A stretch of 6,358 nt of DNA from Methyloglobulus sp. GTDB lineage: Bacteria > Pseudomonadota > Gammaproteobacteria > Methylococcales > Methylomonadaceae. Of the stretch, positions 1 to 6,221 are shown one piece after another. The stretch is from contig JABFSV010000498.1 of assembly GCA_013140405.1 (NCBI GenBank), forward strand, positions 1 to 6,358, written 5' to 3'. The translations under genes were made by a program, and so were the position numbers. The notes under the pieces are model-generated. The model did not search any database. It had not been told where the DNA came from and saw only the letters and a list, made by a program, of their open reading frames with translations. Numbering within the stretch: the stretch's first letter is position 1; the number at the start of each line of letters is the position of its first letter.

Positions 1-236
1 CTTTAATCCTAGTGTAAACAAAACCTTAAAAAAGTAACCTATCGCCTTTGAAAACTGTAGATTGGTTCAAAATTTTTCTACCTAAGGAACAGCTTTAGCC
101 TTCAATCGTCAAATCTTGATGCGGAAAACGAAGATGCATTTTGCTTATTGCTATCAACCGGCCAAACAAGCTTCAGCAAGAATTCAACGATTCTGGAATT
201 AAACGCTTAGTTAAACTATATTTCTAAAGGAATATG

Positions 237-270
237 ACGGGAGCAACTAGATATGCTTCTAATTTCCCGT
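237..270. repeat. Imperfect inverted repeat, ACGGGA...TCCCGT
   Basis: ACGGGA (237-242) pairs with TCCCGT (265-270), and AGCA (242-245) could continue the stem with TGCT (254-257) across a bulge. No clear T-run follows, so a rho-independent terminator is not supported. It could be the 3' structure of an upstream transcript or chance. Confidence 0.2.
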
Positions 271-300
271 TAATGAATGGGCATAAAAATATTTGTACTT

Positions 301-314
301 GTCAATTTATTGAC
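301..314. promoter_or_regulatory. Putative FleQ box upstream of fleQ
   Basis: The site is GTCA, six AT bases, TGAC; with one flanking base on each side it becomes a 16-bp near-perfect palindrome (300-315). Its reverse complement, GTCAATAAATTGAC, fits the Pseudomonas FleQ consensus GTCaNTAAAtTGAC at every position, as I recall that consensus. It lies about 280 bp before the fleQ start, and its right half forms a TTGACA that could be a -35 element. Binding there would probably repress, so negative autoregulation of fleQ is the natural inference. A nearly identical site precedes fliE. Confidence 0.6.
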
Positions 315-335
315 AGGGACACTTCGTGTTATGTT
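310..335 (+). promoter_or_regulatory. Candidate sigma70 promoter for fleQ, overlapping the FleQ box
   Basis: TTGACA at 310-315 is a consensus -35 hexamer. The best -10 is TATGTT at 330-335, preceded by TG at 327-328 (extended -10 form), but the spacing of 14 is short and the hexamer matches the consensus at only four positions. An AT-rich stretch follows. Another weak -10-like sequence, TAATAT, sits at 566-571 just before fleQ. Which one drives fleQ cannot be decided from sequence. Confidence 0.3.
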
Positions 336-381
336 AGCCTCTAGTAAATTAATTTTTAACATTTAATAAAAGGGAAAATAA

Positions 382-414
382 ATGTATAAGGCAATCCCTG
401 TCCACCGCTTGTAA
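382..414 (+). other. Tiny ORF (10 codons) with good ribosome binding site
   Basis: AAGGGA (370-375) lies six bases before an ATG that opens a ten-codon frame, MYKAIPVHRL, ending in TAA. It resembles no family I know. It may be a leader peptide in the fleQ transcript, a relic of a lost gene start, or chance. Confidence 0.15.
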
Positions 415-449
415 ATACAACCTTGGGCCTTCAAAGGAGATCGAAAACA

Positions 450-533
450 ATGGTCGGCCACTCTGCGTTGAACGTAGGGATAGGCTATCATCTATGCAGC
501 AATGGCAATCTTTCTTGCCACTGTTATTCTTGA
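450..533 (+). CDS. Possible small protein or leader peptide, 27 aa
   Basis: A strong Shine-Dalgarno AAGGAG (434-439) sits ten bases before ATG 450. The 27-codon frame ends at TGA 531-533, 60 bases before fleQ, on the same strand. The peptide has Cys at 16, 23 and 25 and His at 4, 14 and 24, and no clear membrane segment. I do not recognise it. Support is the ribosome binding site and the position between the presumed promoter and fleQ; against it are the short length and lack of homology evidence. Its 3' half overlaps the stem-loop at 498-525, so translation would disrupt that hairpin, as in a leader-peptide arrangement. Chance is still quite possible. Confidence 0.2.
   Translation: MVGHSALNVGIGYHLCSNGNLSCHCYS
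498..525 (+). repeat. Stem-loop / palindrome upstream of fleQ
   Basis: TGGCAA (503-508) and TTGCCA (515-520) form a perfect six-pair stem with a six-base loop, extended past one A-C mismatch by further pairs to 498/525. A smaller hairpin at 463-477 (six pairs, TGA loop) lies just upstream. There is no T-tract, so it is not a convincing terminator. It could be an RNA control element in the fleQ leader or a DNA operator for a dimeric repressor. Confidence 0.35.
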
Positions 534-593
534 GACCTGGTTTTCAGCCGATGTCTTGACTGCATTAATATTTTTAATGGCGAGTGAAAAAAT

Positions 594-2084
594 ATGGCTT
601 TGCCGTATATTTTGTTAGTTGACGATAATAAAGCAAGATCCCAACACCTTGAGATCATTCTCCAGTTTATGGAGTACCGGGTAAAGACCACTAATTCATC
701 CGATTACGATGCGTCTACCTGTGAATTTGAGCAGTTGTTTGCTGTTTTCATCGCTCATGACCTCCATAACAGGGCTACCCTTATCAAGGATATTGTCGAT
801 ACCTCTGACAAAATTCCAATCATCCTCCTGATTGATAAGGATGCTTCACTACAAGACTCGGCAGCGCTTGACAGCGACATATTTCAAGCACTGGAATGCC
901 CTGTTACCTTTCCTGCCCTAAAAAGGATAACCGATAAAATAGCCGCTTCCGACGCGCAAGATTCCAGCCAAGAGCAAGGTCCGGTTATTCAAAGGCGGGC
1001 CTTCTCGGATCGTAGAAGCGGCTATGACCGCCGCCTCTCCGCACAAGATCGGTTAAAAGGCACTAGCCAAGCGATTGTCAATATCCGTAAAGCAATAGCC
1101 CAGGTTGCCAAATCCGATGCAACCGTACTCATTCTTGGTGAGTCAGGCACCGGTAAAGAAATCATTGCCAGGGCCGTACATGATGCATCCTTGCGGCGGC
1201 CAAAATTGTTTGTGCCCATTAATTGTGGCGCAATACCCGCCGAATTACTGGAAAGCGAATTGTTTGGCCATGAAAAAGGCGCTTTTACCGGGGCGTTAGG
1301 GGTACGGCAAGGGCGCTTTGAGATGGCTGAAGGCGGCACCCTTTTTCTTGACGAAATCGGCGACATGCCCATGCCTATGCAAGTAAAGCTATTGCGCGTA
1401 TTGCAAGAACGCACGTTTGAACGCGTGGGCAGCAATAAAACCATGCACTGCGATGTCCGTGTTATTGCCGCAACACACAGGCACCTTAGCGAAGAGATAA
1501 AAGAGAACCGCTTTCGTGAAGACTTGTTTTATCGGTTAAATGTTTTCCCTATTGAAGTGTCTTCCTTAAGGGAGAGGGTTGAAGACATCCCTTTGTTAGT
1601 GGAAGATATCATTGCGTGCATGGAAACAGCAGGGCGGGGCACAGTGAAGTTCACTAGGGCTGCAATCGCTGCGTTAATGCAATATGAGTGGCCTGGCAAT
1701 ATCAGGGAGTTAGCCAACTTAATAGAAAGAATGGCCATTATTTATCCGGATGAACAGGTCGATGTTGGCAATTTACCCGATAAATTCCAACACTATACAC
1801 CTCTGGACGAAATGGATGATTCCGCTCAAGGCGATCAAATCGATGCCGTTGCCCCCTTAGAAAAAACCGAGCTGAATGACAATACTGACAACCTGCCACC
1901 TGCCTTAGCCCAATTACCTTCAGACGGTATAGACCTAAAAGAATATTTGAATGTCCTCGAAGGCGACCTTATCCGCCAAGCCTTGCTGGAATGCAATGGC
2001 GTCGTGGCCCATGCCGCCAAACGCTTGAATATGCGCCGCACCACATTGGTCGAAAAATTACGGAAATACGATTTAGACCGCTAA
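594..2084 (+). CDS. fleQ: FleQ/FlrA-type sigma54 activator, flagellar master regulator
   Basis: A 496-residue cytoplasmic enhancer-binding protein that would drive sigma54 transcription of flagellar genes. Residues 1-115 form a degenerate receiver (DD at 10-11, but His55 near the expected phospho-Asp and no conserved Lys before the last helix), as in FleQ, which is not controlled by phosphorylation. The AAA+ domain spans about 155-395: Walker A GESGTGKE 182-189, sigma54-contact GAFTGA 229-234, Walker B FLDE 251-254, arginine-finger region 308-314, sensor [10 protein letters not shown] 367-374. A Fis-type helix-turn-helix lies at about 463-490. Similarity to Pseudomonas FleQ continues to the end ([12 protein letters not shown]). 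An in-frame TGA at 585-587 makes ATG 594 the first start; the Shine-Dalgarno is weak (GAG at 582-584). Residues 134-153 are an unusual arginine-rich hexad linker. NtrC-family relatives such as FleR are excluded by the degenerate receiver and the C-terminal match. Confidence 0.95.
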   Translation: MALPYILLVDDNKARSQHLEIILQFMEYRVKTTNSSDYDASTCEFEQLFAVFIAHDLHNRATLIKDIVDTSDKIPIILLIDKDASLQDSAALDSDIFQALECPVTFPALKRITDKIAASDAQDSSQEQGPVIQRRAFSDRRSGYDRRLSAQDRLKGTSQAIVNIRKAIAQVAKSDATVLILGESGTGKEIIARAVHDASLRRPKLFVPINCGAIPAELLESELFGHEKGAFTGALGVRQGRFEMAEGGTLFLDEIGDMPMPMQVKLLRVLQERTFERVGSNKTMHCDVRVIAATHRHLSEEIKENRFREDLFYRLNVFPIEVSSLRERVEDIPLLVEDIIACMETAGRGTVKFTRAAIAALMQYEWPGNIRELANLIERMAIIYPDEQVDVGNLPDKFQHYTPLDEMDDSAQGDQIDAVAPLEKTELNDNTDNLPPALAQLPSDGIDLKEYLNVLEGDLIRQALLECNGVVAHAAKRLNMRRTTLVEKLRKYDLDR

Positions 2085-2087
2085 ATC
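2070..2087 (+). repeat. Small hairpin spanning the fleQ stop codon
   Basis: GATTTAG (2070-2076) and CTAAATC (2081-2087) form a perfect seven-pair stem with an ACCG loop, enclosing the TAA stop. The stem is AT-rich and no T-run follows, so it is a poor rho-independent terminator. A related sequence recurs imperfectly at about 2103-2120. Confidence 0.3.
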
Positions 2088-2168
2088 TGGATGAGTTTCC
2101 TCGATTTAACGGCTTTAATCTAAAACGAACATGGCATAAGCAATGGCTGCAGCACTAATCACGCATCA

Positions 2169-2183
2169 ATAGGCCAAGCCTAT
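2169..2183 (+). repeat. Short perfect inverted repeat in the fleQ-fliE gap
   Basis: ATAGGC (2169-2174) and GCCTAT (2178-2183) pair perfectly around a three-base CAA loop. No T-tract follows. It may mark or protect the 3' end of the fleQ transcript; function is unproven. Confidence 0.25.
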
Positions 2184-2216
2184 CCAGACATTGACTCATA
2201 ATCGAACCAAAATAAC

Positions 2217-2230
2217 GTCAATTTTTTGAC
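2217..2230. promoter_or_regulatory. Putative FleQ box (enhancer site) for fliE
   Basis: GTCA, ATTTTT, TGAC: the same 14-bp palindromic arrangement as the site at 301-314, differing at one base. It is centred about 120 bp upstream of the predicted sigma54 start site, a normal distance for an enhancer-binding protein acting by DNA looping. A further TTGAC at 2191-2195 may be an extra half-site. It therefore likely binds the FleQ encoded just upstream and activates the fliE operon. Confidence 0.65.
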
Positions 2231-2316
2231 TAAACCCGATGTATAAATACTATACCAGTCTGTTTGTTAGCGAATAAATCCTATAAAATCAACACTGTCC
2301 TTCCATATTAAAAATA

Positions 2317-2332
2317 TGGCATTAATTATGCA
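2317..2332 (+). promoter_or_regulatory. Sigma54 (RpoN) promoter of the fliEFGHI operon
   Basis: The -24 element TGGCA (2317-2321) and -12 element TGCA (2329-2332) have the invariant GG (2318-2319) and GC (2330-2331) at the exact consensus spacing of TGGCACG-N4-TTGCA. The start site would be near 2342, leaving a leader of about 30 bases before fliE. Family knowledge agrees: FleQ-type regulators act only with sigma54, and fliE is a sigma54 target in Pseudomonas and Vibrio. Confidence 0.8.
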
Positions 2333-2362
2333 TAGACATATTCATTGACAGTAAAGATGTGT

Positions 2363-2367
2363 AAGGA
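2363..2367 (+). promoter_or_regulatory. Ribosome binding site of fliE
   Basis: AAGGA lies six bases before ATG 2374. It is a clear Shine-Dalgarno and fixes the fliE start. It is the best-matched site of the operon; fliF and fliG have much weaker ones. Confidence 0.75.
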
Positions 2368-2373
2368 AAACCA

Positions 2374-2688
2374 ATGAGCGAAATCAATGTGAACCATGTT
2401 TTGAACCAGATGCGGGCAATGTCGCTGCAAGCGGCAGGCCGACCTGTGCAGGAAACAGGTGGCAGCACTGACTTTTCTTCATTGCTCCAGCAATCGATCG
2501 CATCCGTCAACAATACTCAACAAAAGGCCGATTCAATGGTTAACGCTTTTGAGAGTGGTTCATCCAATGTCAGTTTAGCGGAAGTCATGGTAGAAACACA
2601 AAAAGCGAACGTTTCATTCCAGGCCGCGCTTCAAGTCAGAAACAAATTGGTAGAAGCGTATAAAGATGTTATGAATATGCCAATGTAA
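2374..2688 (+). CDS. fliE: Flagellar hook-basal body protein FliE
   Basis: A 104-residue protein of normal FliE length. It is the adaptor between the FliF MS ring and the proximal rod, exported through the flagellar type III gate, and among the first rod components assembled. The N-terminal 40 residues are polar and flexible with no Sec signal, as expected for a type III substrate. The middle FSSLLQQSIASVN and the C-terminal helical half, ending VRNKLVEAYKDVMNMPM, match the strongly conserved FliE C-terminal signature. It is the first gene after the sigma54 promoter, with a good Shine-Dalgarno, and is followed 49 bases later by fliF. No terminator is seen between them, so the two are very likely co-transcribed. 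Confidence 0.95.
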   Translation: MSEINVNHVLNQMRAMSLQAAGRPVQETGGSTDFSSLLQQSIASVNNTQQKADSMVNAFESGSSNVSLAEVMVETQKANVSFQAALQVRNKLVEAYKDVMNMPM

Positions 2689-2737
2689 TTGGCACTAGGT
2701 ATTGGGCAATCAGCAACTTAACCCGCTGTAATTAAGT

Positions 2738-4504
2738 ATGAGCGAACAAAACGGTAAAGACATGGCAGAAACAACAGGCATACAACAAGCCTTAATGGCA
2801 AAGAGCGACGCCCATCCCATCGTAAAAGGCATGGCTGAACTCACTATTGCACGGCAAATTGGCATTATGCTAGGGCTGGCTTTGAGTGTTGCGATTGGCA
2901 TTGCCATTGTCCTATGGTCACAAGAACCCTCCTATGCACGCTTGTATTCAGAAATTGGTGAAAAAGATGTCTCCGAAATCCTTGAAGTCCTTAATACCCA
3001 AGGCATCAAATATAAGGTAGAAAGCGGTTCAGGTGCGATCATGGTGCCGGCAGATGAAGTCGACAAGGTCAAGCTTAAATTGGCTGGCTTAGGCTTGCCT
3101 AGAAGCAACAGCGTTGGTTATGAATTATTAAGTAAAGACCAAGGCTTCGGGGCTAGTAAAAACATGGAAATGGTTCGTTTCCAAAGAGCCTTGGAAGGTG
3201 AAATCGCACAAACCATTATGTCTATACAGAGCGTAAAAAGTGCCCGGGTGTTGTTGGCGATCCCGCAACAATCGGTATTTGTGCGCGAGCGTAAAAAACC
3301 AAGCGCTTCTGTCATAGTCAATTTATATCAAGGGCGGTCATTAGATAAGGGCCAAATTGAATCGATCATTCATTTGGTCGCTTCCAGCGTCCCTCAACTT
3401 GAAGCCGAACAGGTGACGGTTGTTGACCAAAAAGGGCAGCTACTTAATAGCCAGGATTCCTCGTCCGTCAGTTCTTTGACAACCAAACAATTCGACTACA
3501 AGAAAAACATTGAAGAACACCTGATGGAGCGGATTGAAAATATTTTAGCCCCCTTGGTAGGCGATGGTATGCGCGTGCAAATTTCAGCTGACCTGGATTT
3601 TACAGAAACGGATAAAACCCAAGAATTATTCGACCCAAAATCATCCGTGCTGAGAAGCGAACAAACTTCAGAAGAACTCAACAAAACACCCGGCACACAA
3701 GGTGTTCCAGGTGCCTTATCAAACCAACCGGCTGCGGCAGGCACTGCCCCAGAAACACCGCCAGCAGCGGCAGCCCCTGGCTCAGCACCTAATTCAGCGG
3801 CAAGTTCCGCAACGGACACATCACCCAGTTCAAGCGCAAAAAATGCGACACGGAACTTTGAGGTGGACAAAACGATTACCCACACCCGTTCAGCAACAGG
3901 GCAATTACGCAGGTTGTCCGTCGCAGTGGTGGTTGATGACCAACGGATAGCCCAAGCCGATGGAAAAGTGACTAACCAACCTTATAAGCCAGAAGATATT
4001 AACCGCTTTAGCGACTTGGTTAAACAAGCTGTTGGCTTCGATAATGCACGTGGCGACCAAGTCACTGTCACTAATGTCGCATTCAAAGCGCCAGAAGTTC
4101 CAGAAGCCCTACCTGGCATCCCCTTGTGGGAGCAAGGCTGGTTCCTTAGTCTGATGAAGCAACTTGCTGCTGTATTAGCGGTATTATTTATATTGTTAGG
4201 CGTACTACGCCCAACTATGCGCAATCTTTCTGGATGGAGTGAGGCAAAAAAAGCGGCCGCTTTGGCAGAAGAACAAGCAACGGCAGTAGCTGCCGGCAAT
4301 CTTGTCTACAATCAAGATGGCAAACCAATCGCTGCACTTAACGCACCAGGGCAGCCAGGACAAGCGGCATTGCCAAATCATTTGGATGACTTGTTGCTTA
4401 TAGACGTACCTCATAGTTATGGTAGACGACTGGAATATTTGCAAAATATTGTTGATAAAGATCCGCAATTAGTCGCCCAAGTCCTTAAAAGATGGGTTCG
4501 GTAA
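2738..4504 (+). CDS. fliF: Flagellar MS-ring protein FliF
   Basis: 588 residues, usual for the family (about 550-600). FliF oligomers form the MS ring in the inner membrane, housing the export gate and carrying FliG. Transmembrane segments lie at about 39-60 (QIGIMLGLALSVAIGIAIVLW) and 472-491. Between them are the periplasmic YscJ/FliF-type ring-building motifs (about 62-235, including FVRERKKPSASVIVNLY), the second FliF domain with the conserved GVPGALSNQP at 322-331, and an Ala/Pro/Ser-rich loop at about 331-368 before the NFEVDKTI and GQLRRLSVAVVVDD strands. The cytoplasmic tail ends VAQVLKRWVR, the FliG-binding helix, slightly shorter than in relatives that end with extra acidic residues. 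An in-frame TAA at 2729-2731 makes ATG 2738 the first start, but its ribosome binding site is poor; ATG 2762 is an alternative. Confidence 0.95.
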   Translation: MSEQNGKDMAETTGIQQALMAKSDAHPIVKGMAELTIARQIGIMLGLALSVAIGIAIVLWSQEPSYARLYSEIGEKDVSEILEVLNTQGIKYKVESGSGAIMVPADEVDKVKLKLAGLGLPRSNSVGYELLSKDQGFGASKNMEMVRFQRALEGEIAQTIMSIQSVKSARVLLAIPQQSVFVRERKKPSASVIVNLYQGRSLDKGQIESIIHLVASSVPQLEAEQVTVVDQKGQLLNSQDSSSVSSLTTKQFDYKKNIEEHLMERIENILAPLVGDGMRVQISADLDFTETDKTQELFDPKSSVLRSEQTSEELNKTPGTQGVPGALSNQPAAAGTAPETPPAAAAPGSAPNSAASSATDTSPSSSAKNATRNFEVDKTITHTRSATGQLRRLSVAVVVDDQRIAQADGKVTNQPYKPEDINRFSDLVKQAVGFDNARGDQVTVTNVAFKAPEVPEALPGIPLWEQGWFLSLMKQLAAVLAVLFILLGVLRPTMRNLSGWSEAKKAAALAEEQATAVAAGNLVYNQDGKPIAALNAPGQPGQAALPNHLDDLLLIDVPHSYGRRLEYLQNIVDKDPQLVAQVLKRWVR

Positions 4505-4510
4505 AAACAG

Positions 4511-5512
4511 ATGGCTAAAGAAACAAACCTAACAGAACGGGCCGCCTTATTATTGTTTGCGCTCGGCGAAGAAAGGGCTGCAGCTATACTAAGGCATATG
4601 GATTCCAAAGAGGTGCAAGCCATTGGCCATGCCATGGCCAGATTAAGCGACATTTCTCCAGAAATGATCGATGATGTGTTGGAAGAAATTATCCCCGCCG
4701 TCAAACATCAGACGGCAATGGGCATTGAGTCCGATGGCTATATTCGCAGCGTGCTGGTTCAAGCGTTAGGCGAGGAAAAGGCCAGCGGTATCATTGAGCG
4801 CATCTTTATGAGCGCTGAAGGCAAGGGCATTGACCAATTGAAATATATGGATGCCAAATCGGTTTCTGATATTGTGCGCCTGGAACACCCTCAAATCGGT
4901 GCTATTATTTTGTCATTATTAGGCACTGACAAAGCGGCTGAAGTATTGGCGAGATTACCTGAAAACAATCGTTCTGACTTGTTGCTGAGAATTGCCACGA
5001 TGCAAGGCGTACAACCGGGCGCCCTACGCGAACTTGATGGCATCATGGAAAAACAGTTAAGCGGTAGTGTCGCTGTTAAAGCCACCGAAATTGGCGGGGT
5101 TGAAGCCGCAGCAAGCATATTAAACTTCATGGACAGCAGCGCCAGTAATTTTGTATTGACGAAAATATCTGAAAACAATGCCGACCTGGCATCCAAAATA
5201 CAAGATAAAATGTTCGTTTTTGAAGACCTTACTGGCTTGAGCGCACCCGACATGCAAACAGTTCTTCGCGAAGTCCAAACTGACCAGTTGTTATTGGCGC
5301 TGCGTGGTGCAAGTAACGAGCTTAAAGAGAAAATATACGGCAATATGTCTAAGCGGGCAGCAGAAATACTACGGGATGACCTGGAAGCTTCGCCACCAGC
5401 CAAATTGAGTGATGTAGAAGGCGCCCAGAAAGAGATATTGAATGCGGTCAAACAATTATTGGATTCTGGCTCAATCCAATTAGCCAACGAAGGTGGCGAT
5501 GAATTCATCTAA
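4511..5512 (+). CDS. fliG: Flagellar motor switch protein FliG
   Basis: 333 residues, typical length. FliG sits on the cytoplasmic face of the MS ring, couples rotor to stator torque and takes part in direction switching. The N-terminal domain (about 1-100, LTERAALLLFALGEERAA) binds the FliF tail. The middle domain carries the EHPQ motif at 125-128, which contacts FliM. A Gly-Gly hinge is at 195-196. In the C-terminal torque domain the charges important in E. coli appear preserved: Arg265, Arg282, Asp289-Asp290 and Lys298 correspond to K264, R281, D288-D289 and R297. It starts six bases after the fliF stop with a weak Shine-Dalgarno, suggesting translational coupling, and its 3' end overlaps fliH. 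No sign of damage. Confidence 0.96.
   Translation: MAKETNLTERAALLLFALGEERAAAILRHMDSKEVQAIGHAMARLSDISPEMIDDVLEEIIPAVKHQTAMGIESDGYIRSVLVQALGEEKASGIIERIFMSAEGKGIDQLKYMDAKSVSDIVRLEHPQIGAIILSLLGTDKAAEVLARLPENNRSDLLLRIATMQGVQPGALRELDGIMEKQLSGSVAVKATEIGGVEAAASILNFMDSSASNFVLTKISENNADLASKIQDKMFVFEDLTGLSAPDMQTVLREVQTDQLLLALRGASNELKEKIYGNMSKRAAEILRDDLEASPPAKLSDVEGAQKEILNAVKQLLDSGSIQLANEGGDEFI
5489..5493 (+). promoter_or_regulatory. Ribosome binding site that decides the fliH start
   Basis: GAAGG lies five bases before ATG 5499, inside the end of fliG. The in-frame GTG at 5493 overlaps this site and could not use it, so ATG 5499 is the better start. Confidence 0.6.
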
Positions 5513-6221
5513 AAACTCCGACTTTTCACCCTCAGAGCTGGAATCCTTAAGCGTATGGCGCTTGCCGGATGTTCCGGCAAAAAATCAACCCGGTGGTATT
5601 GGGGTGGAAGTCCCAAAGCCCAAGCCGCCTTCCATGCCACATCTAACCGTAACCGAAATCGAGGACATGCAAAAGCAAGCCTTCGATGAAGCTTTTGCCC
5701 AAGGCAAATCAGAAGGTTTCCAACAAGGATTTGACCAAGGCTTTGAGGAAGGCTCCAAAAAAGGTTATGAAGAAAATGTTGGGGTGTTAAATAATAAAGC
5801 AGCAGAATTTACCCAGCTTATGGAAGCTTTGAGCGAGCCCTTTAAAACCCTTGATGAGGAAGTTGAACAAGAACTGGTAAAACTGGCCATCGGCATAGCT
5901 TCACAGATAATTCGCCGTGAAATCAAACTTGATCCTGGACAAGTCATTGCCGCCGTCAGGGAATCGGTCAACGTGTTGCCATTGTCATCACAAAAAATTG
6001 TGCTTTATTTGCACCCGGACGATGCCGAGCTCGTCCGCTCCACCCTATCCCTTGATGAGATGACCCCAGCATGGGGCGTGGTTGAAGACCCACTCATTAC
6101 CCGTGGTGGATGCAAGGTCGATACCGATGTGTCGCATGTCAATGCCACAGTAGAAAACAGGTTGGCCGCCGTTGTCGCGACGATATTCGGCGGTGAGCGC
6201 GAACAGGACATAAATTTGTGA
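5499..6221 (+). CDS. fliH: Flagellar assembly protein FliH (export ATPase stator/regulator)
   Basis: 240 residues from ATG 5499; an in-frame GTG at 5493 would add two. FliH dimers bind FliI, restrain its ATPase and link it to the switch complex and export gate. The N-terminus has VWRLPDV near residue 20, a tryptophan region like the one that contacts FliN/FlhA. It is followed by a Pro-rich stretch (about 35-50) and a classic FliH glycine repeat: Gly at 69, 73, 77, 81, 85 and 89, exactly every four residues. The C-terminal half (about 110-235) is the V/F-ATPase subunit E-like FliI-binding domain, with LAIGIASQIIRREI, LYLHPDD, and the signature ending in TRGGCKVDTDVSHVNATVENRL. It overlaps fliG by 14 bases and fliI by four, indicating tight coupling. 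Confidence 0.93.
   Translation: MNSSKNSDFSPSELESLSVWRLPDVPAKNQPGGIGVEVPKPKPPSMPHLTVTEIEDMQKQAFDEAFAQGKSEGFQQGFDQGFEEGSKKGYEENVGVLNNKAAEFTQLMEALSEPFKTLDEEVEQELVKLAIGIASQIIRREIKLDPGQVIAAVRESVNVLPLSSQKIVLYLHPDDAELVRSTLSLDEMTPAWGVVEDPLITRGGCKVDTDVSHVNATVENRLAAVVATIFGGEREQDINL
6205..6208 (+). promoter_or_regulatory. Ribosome binding site of fliI
   Basis: AGGA lies nine bases before the GTG start at 6218, within the end of fliH, and supports that start. Confidence 0.55.

Larger units (their letters stand above)
1..593. other. Long non-coding region upstream of fleQ
   Basis: No reading frame of useful length or with recognisable protein sequence is present on either strand. The first 225 bases are AT-rich, and I see nothing assignable in them: no terminator of a preceding gene, no tRNA, no sigma54 site. 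From about 300 onward the region looks regulatory. It has a FleQ-box palindrome, a weak promoter, two tiny ORFs with good Shine-Dalgarno sequences, and stem-loops. In Pseudomonas the genes upstream of fleQ are fliD, fliS and the fliT-like fleP; none is visible here. If they are present in this genome they lie outside the window or elsewhere. Confidence 0.75.

Noticed and set aside
108..120. Third FleQ box, GTCA...TGAT
   Set aside because: The spacer is one base short and the second half is imperfect.
119..202. 27-codon ORF starting at ATG 119
   Set aside because: It has no Shine-Dalgarno and no recognisable sequence.
234..344. 36-codon ORF after AAGGA at 227-231
   Set aside because: The Shine-Dalgarno is only two bases from the ATG, the peptide resembles nothing, and the frame covers the FleQ box and the candidate promoter.
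503..518. Sigma54-like TGGCA...TTGC before fleQ
   Set aside because: The GG and GC elements are one base too far apart, and sigma54 does not tolerate spacing changes well. The match is better explained by the palindrome TGGCAA-N6-TTGCCA.
382..533. A known riboswitch (cyclic di-GMP GEMM type) in the fleQ leader
   Set aside because: The conserved GEMM core sequences and tetraloop-receptor features could not be found by eye.
528..554. Sigma28 (FliA) promoter with GCCGATGT as -10 before fleQ
   Set aside because: No TAAA-type -35 lies at the needed distance, and a master regulator controlled by the late sigma factor would be unusual.
2690..2707. TGGCAC just after the fliE stop as an internal sigma54 promoter for fliF
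   Set aside because: The -24 half is perfect but no GC occurs at the right -12 position.
3496..3885. 129-codon open frame on the minus strand inside fliF
   Set aside because: It is a shadow of the Ala/Pro/Ser-rich part of fliF, with no ribosome binding site evidence and no recognisable protein.
4891..5508. 205-codon open frame on the minus strand inside fliG
   Set aside because: fliG is unambiguous and intact on the plus strand. The antisense frame is Ser/Leu/Ala-rich in the way codon-bias shadows are.
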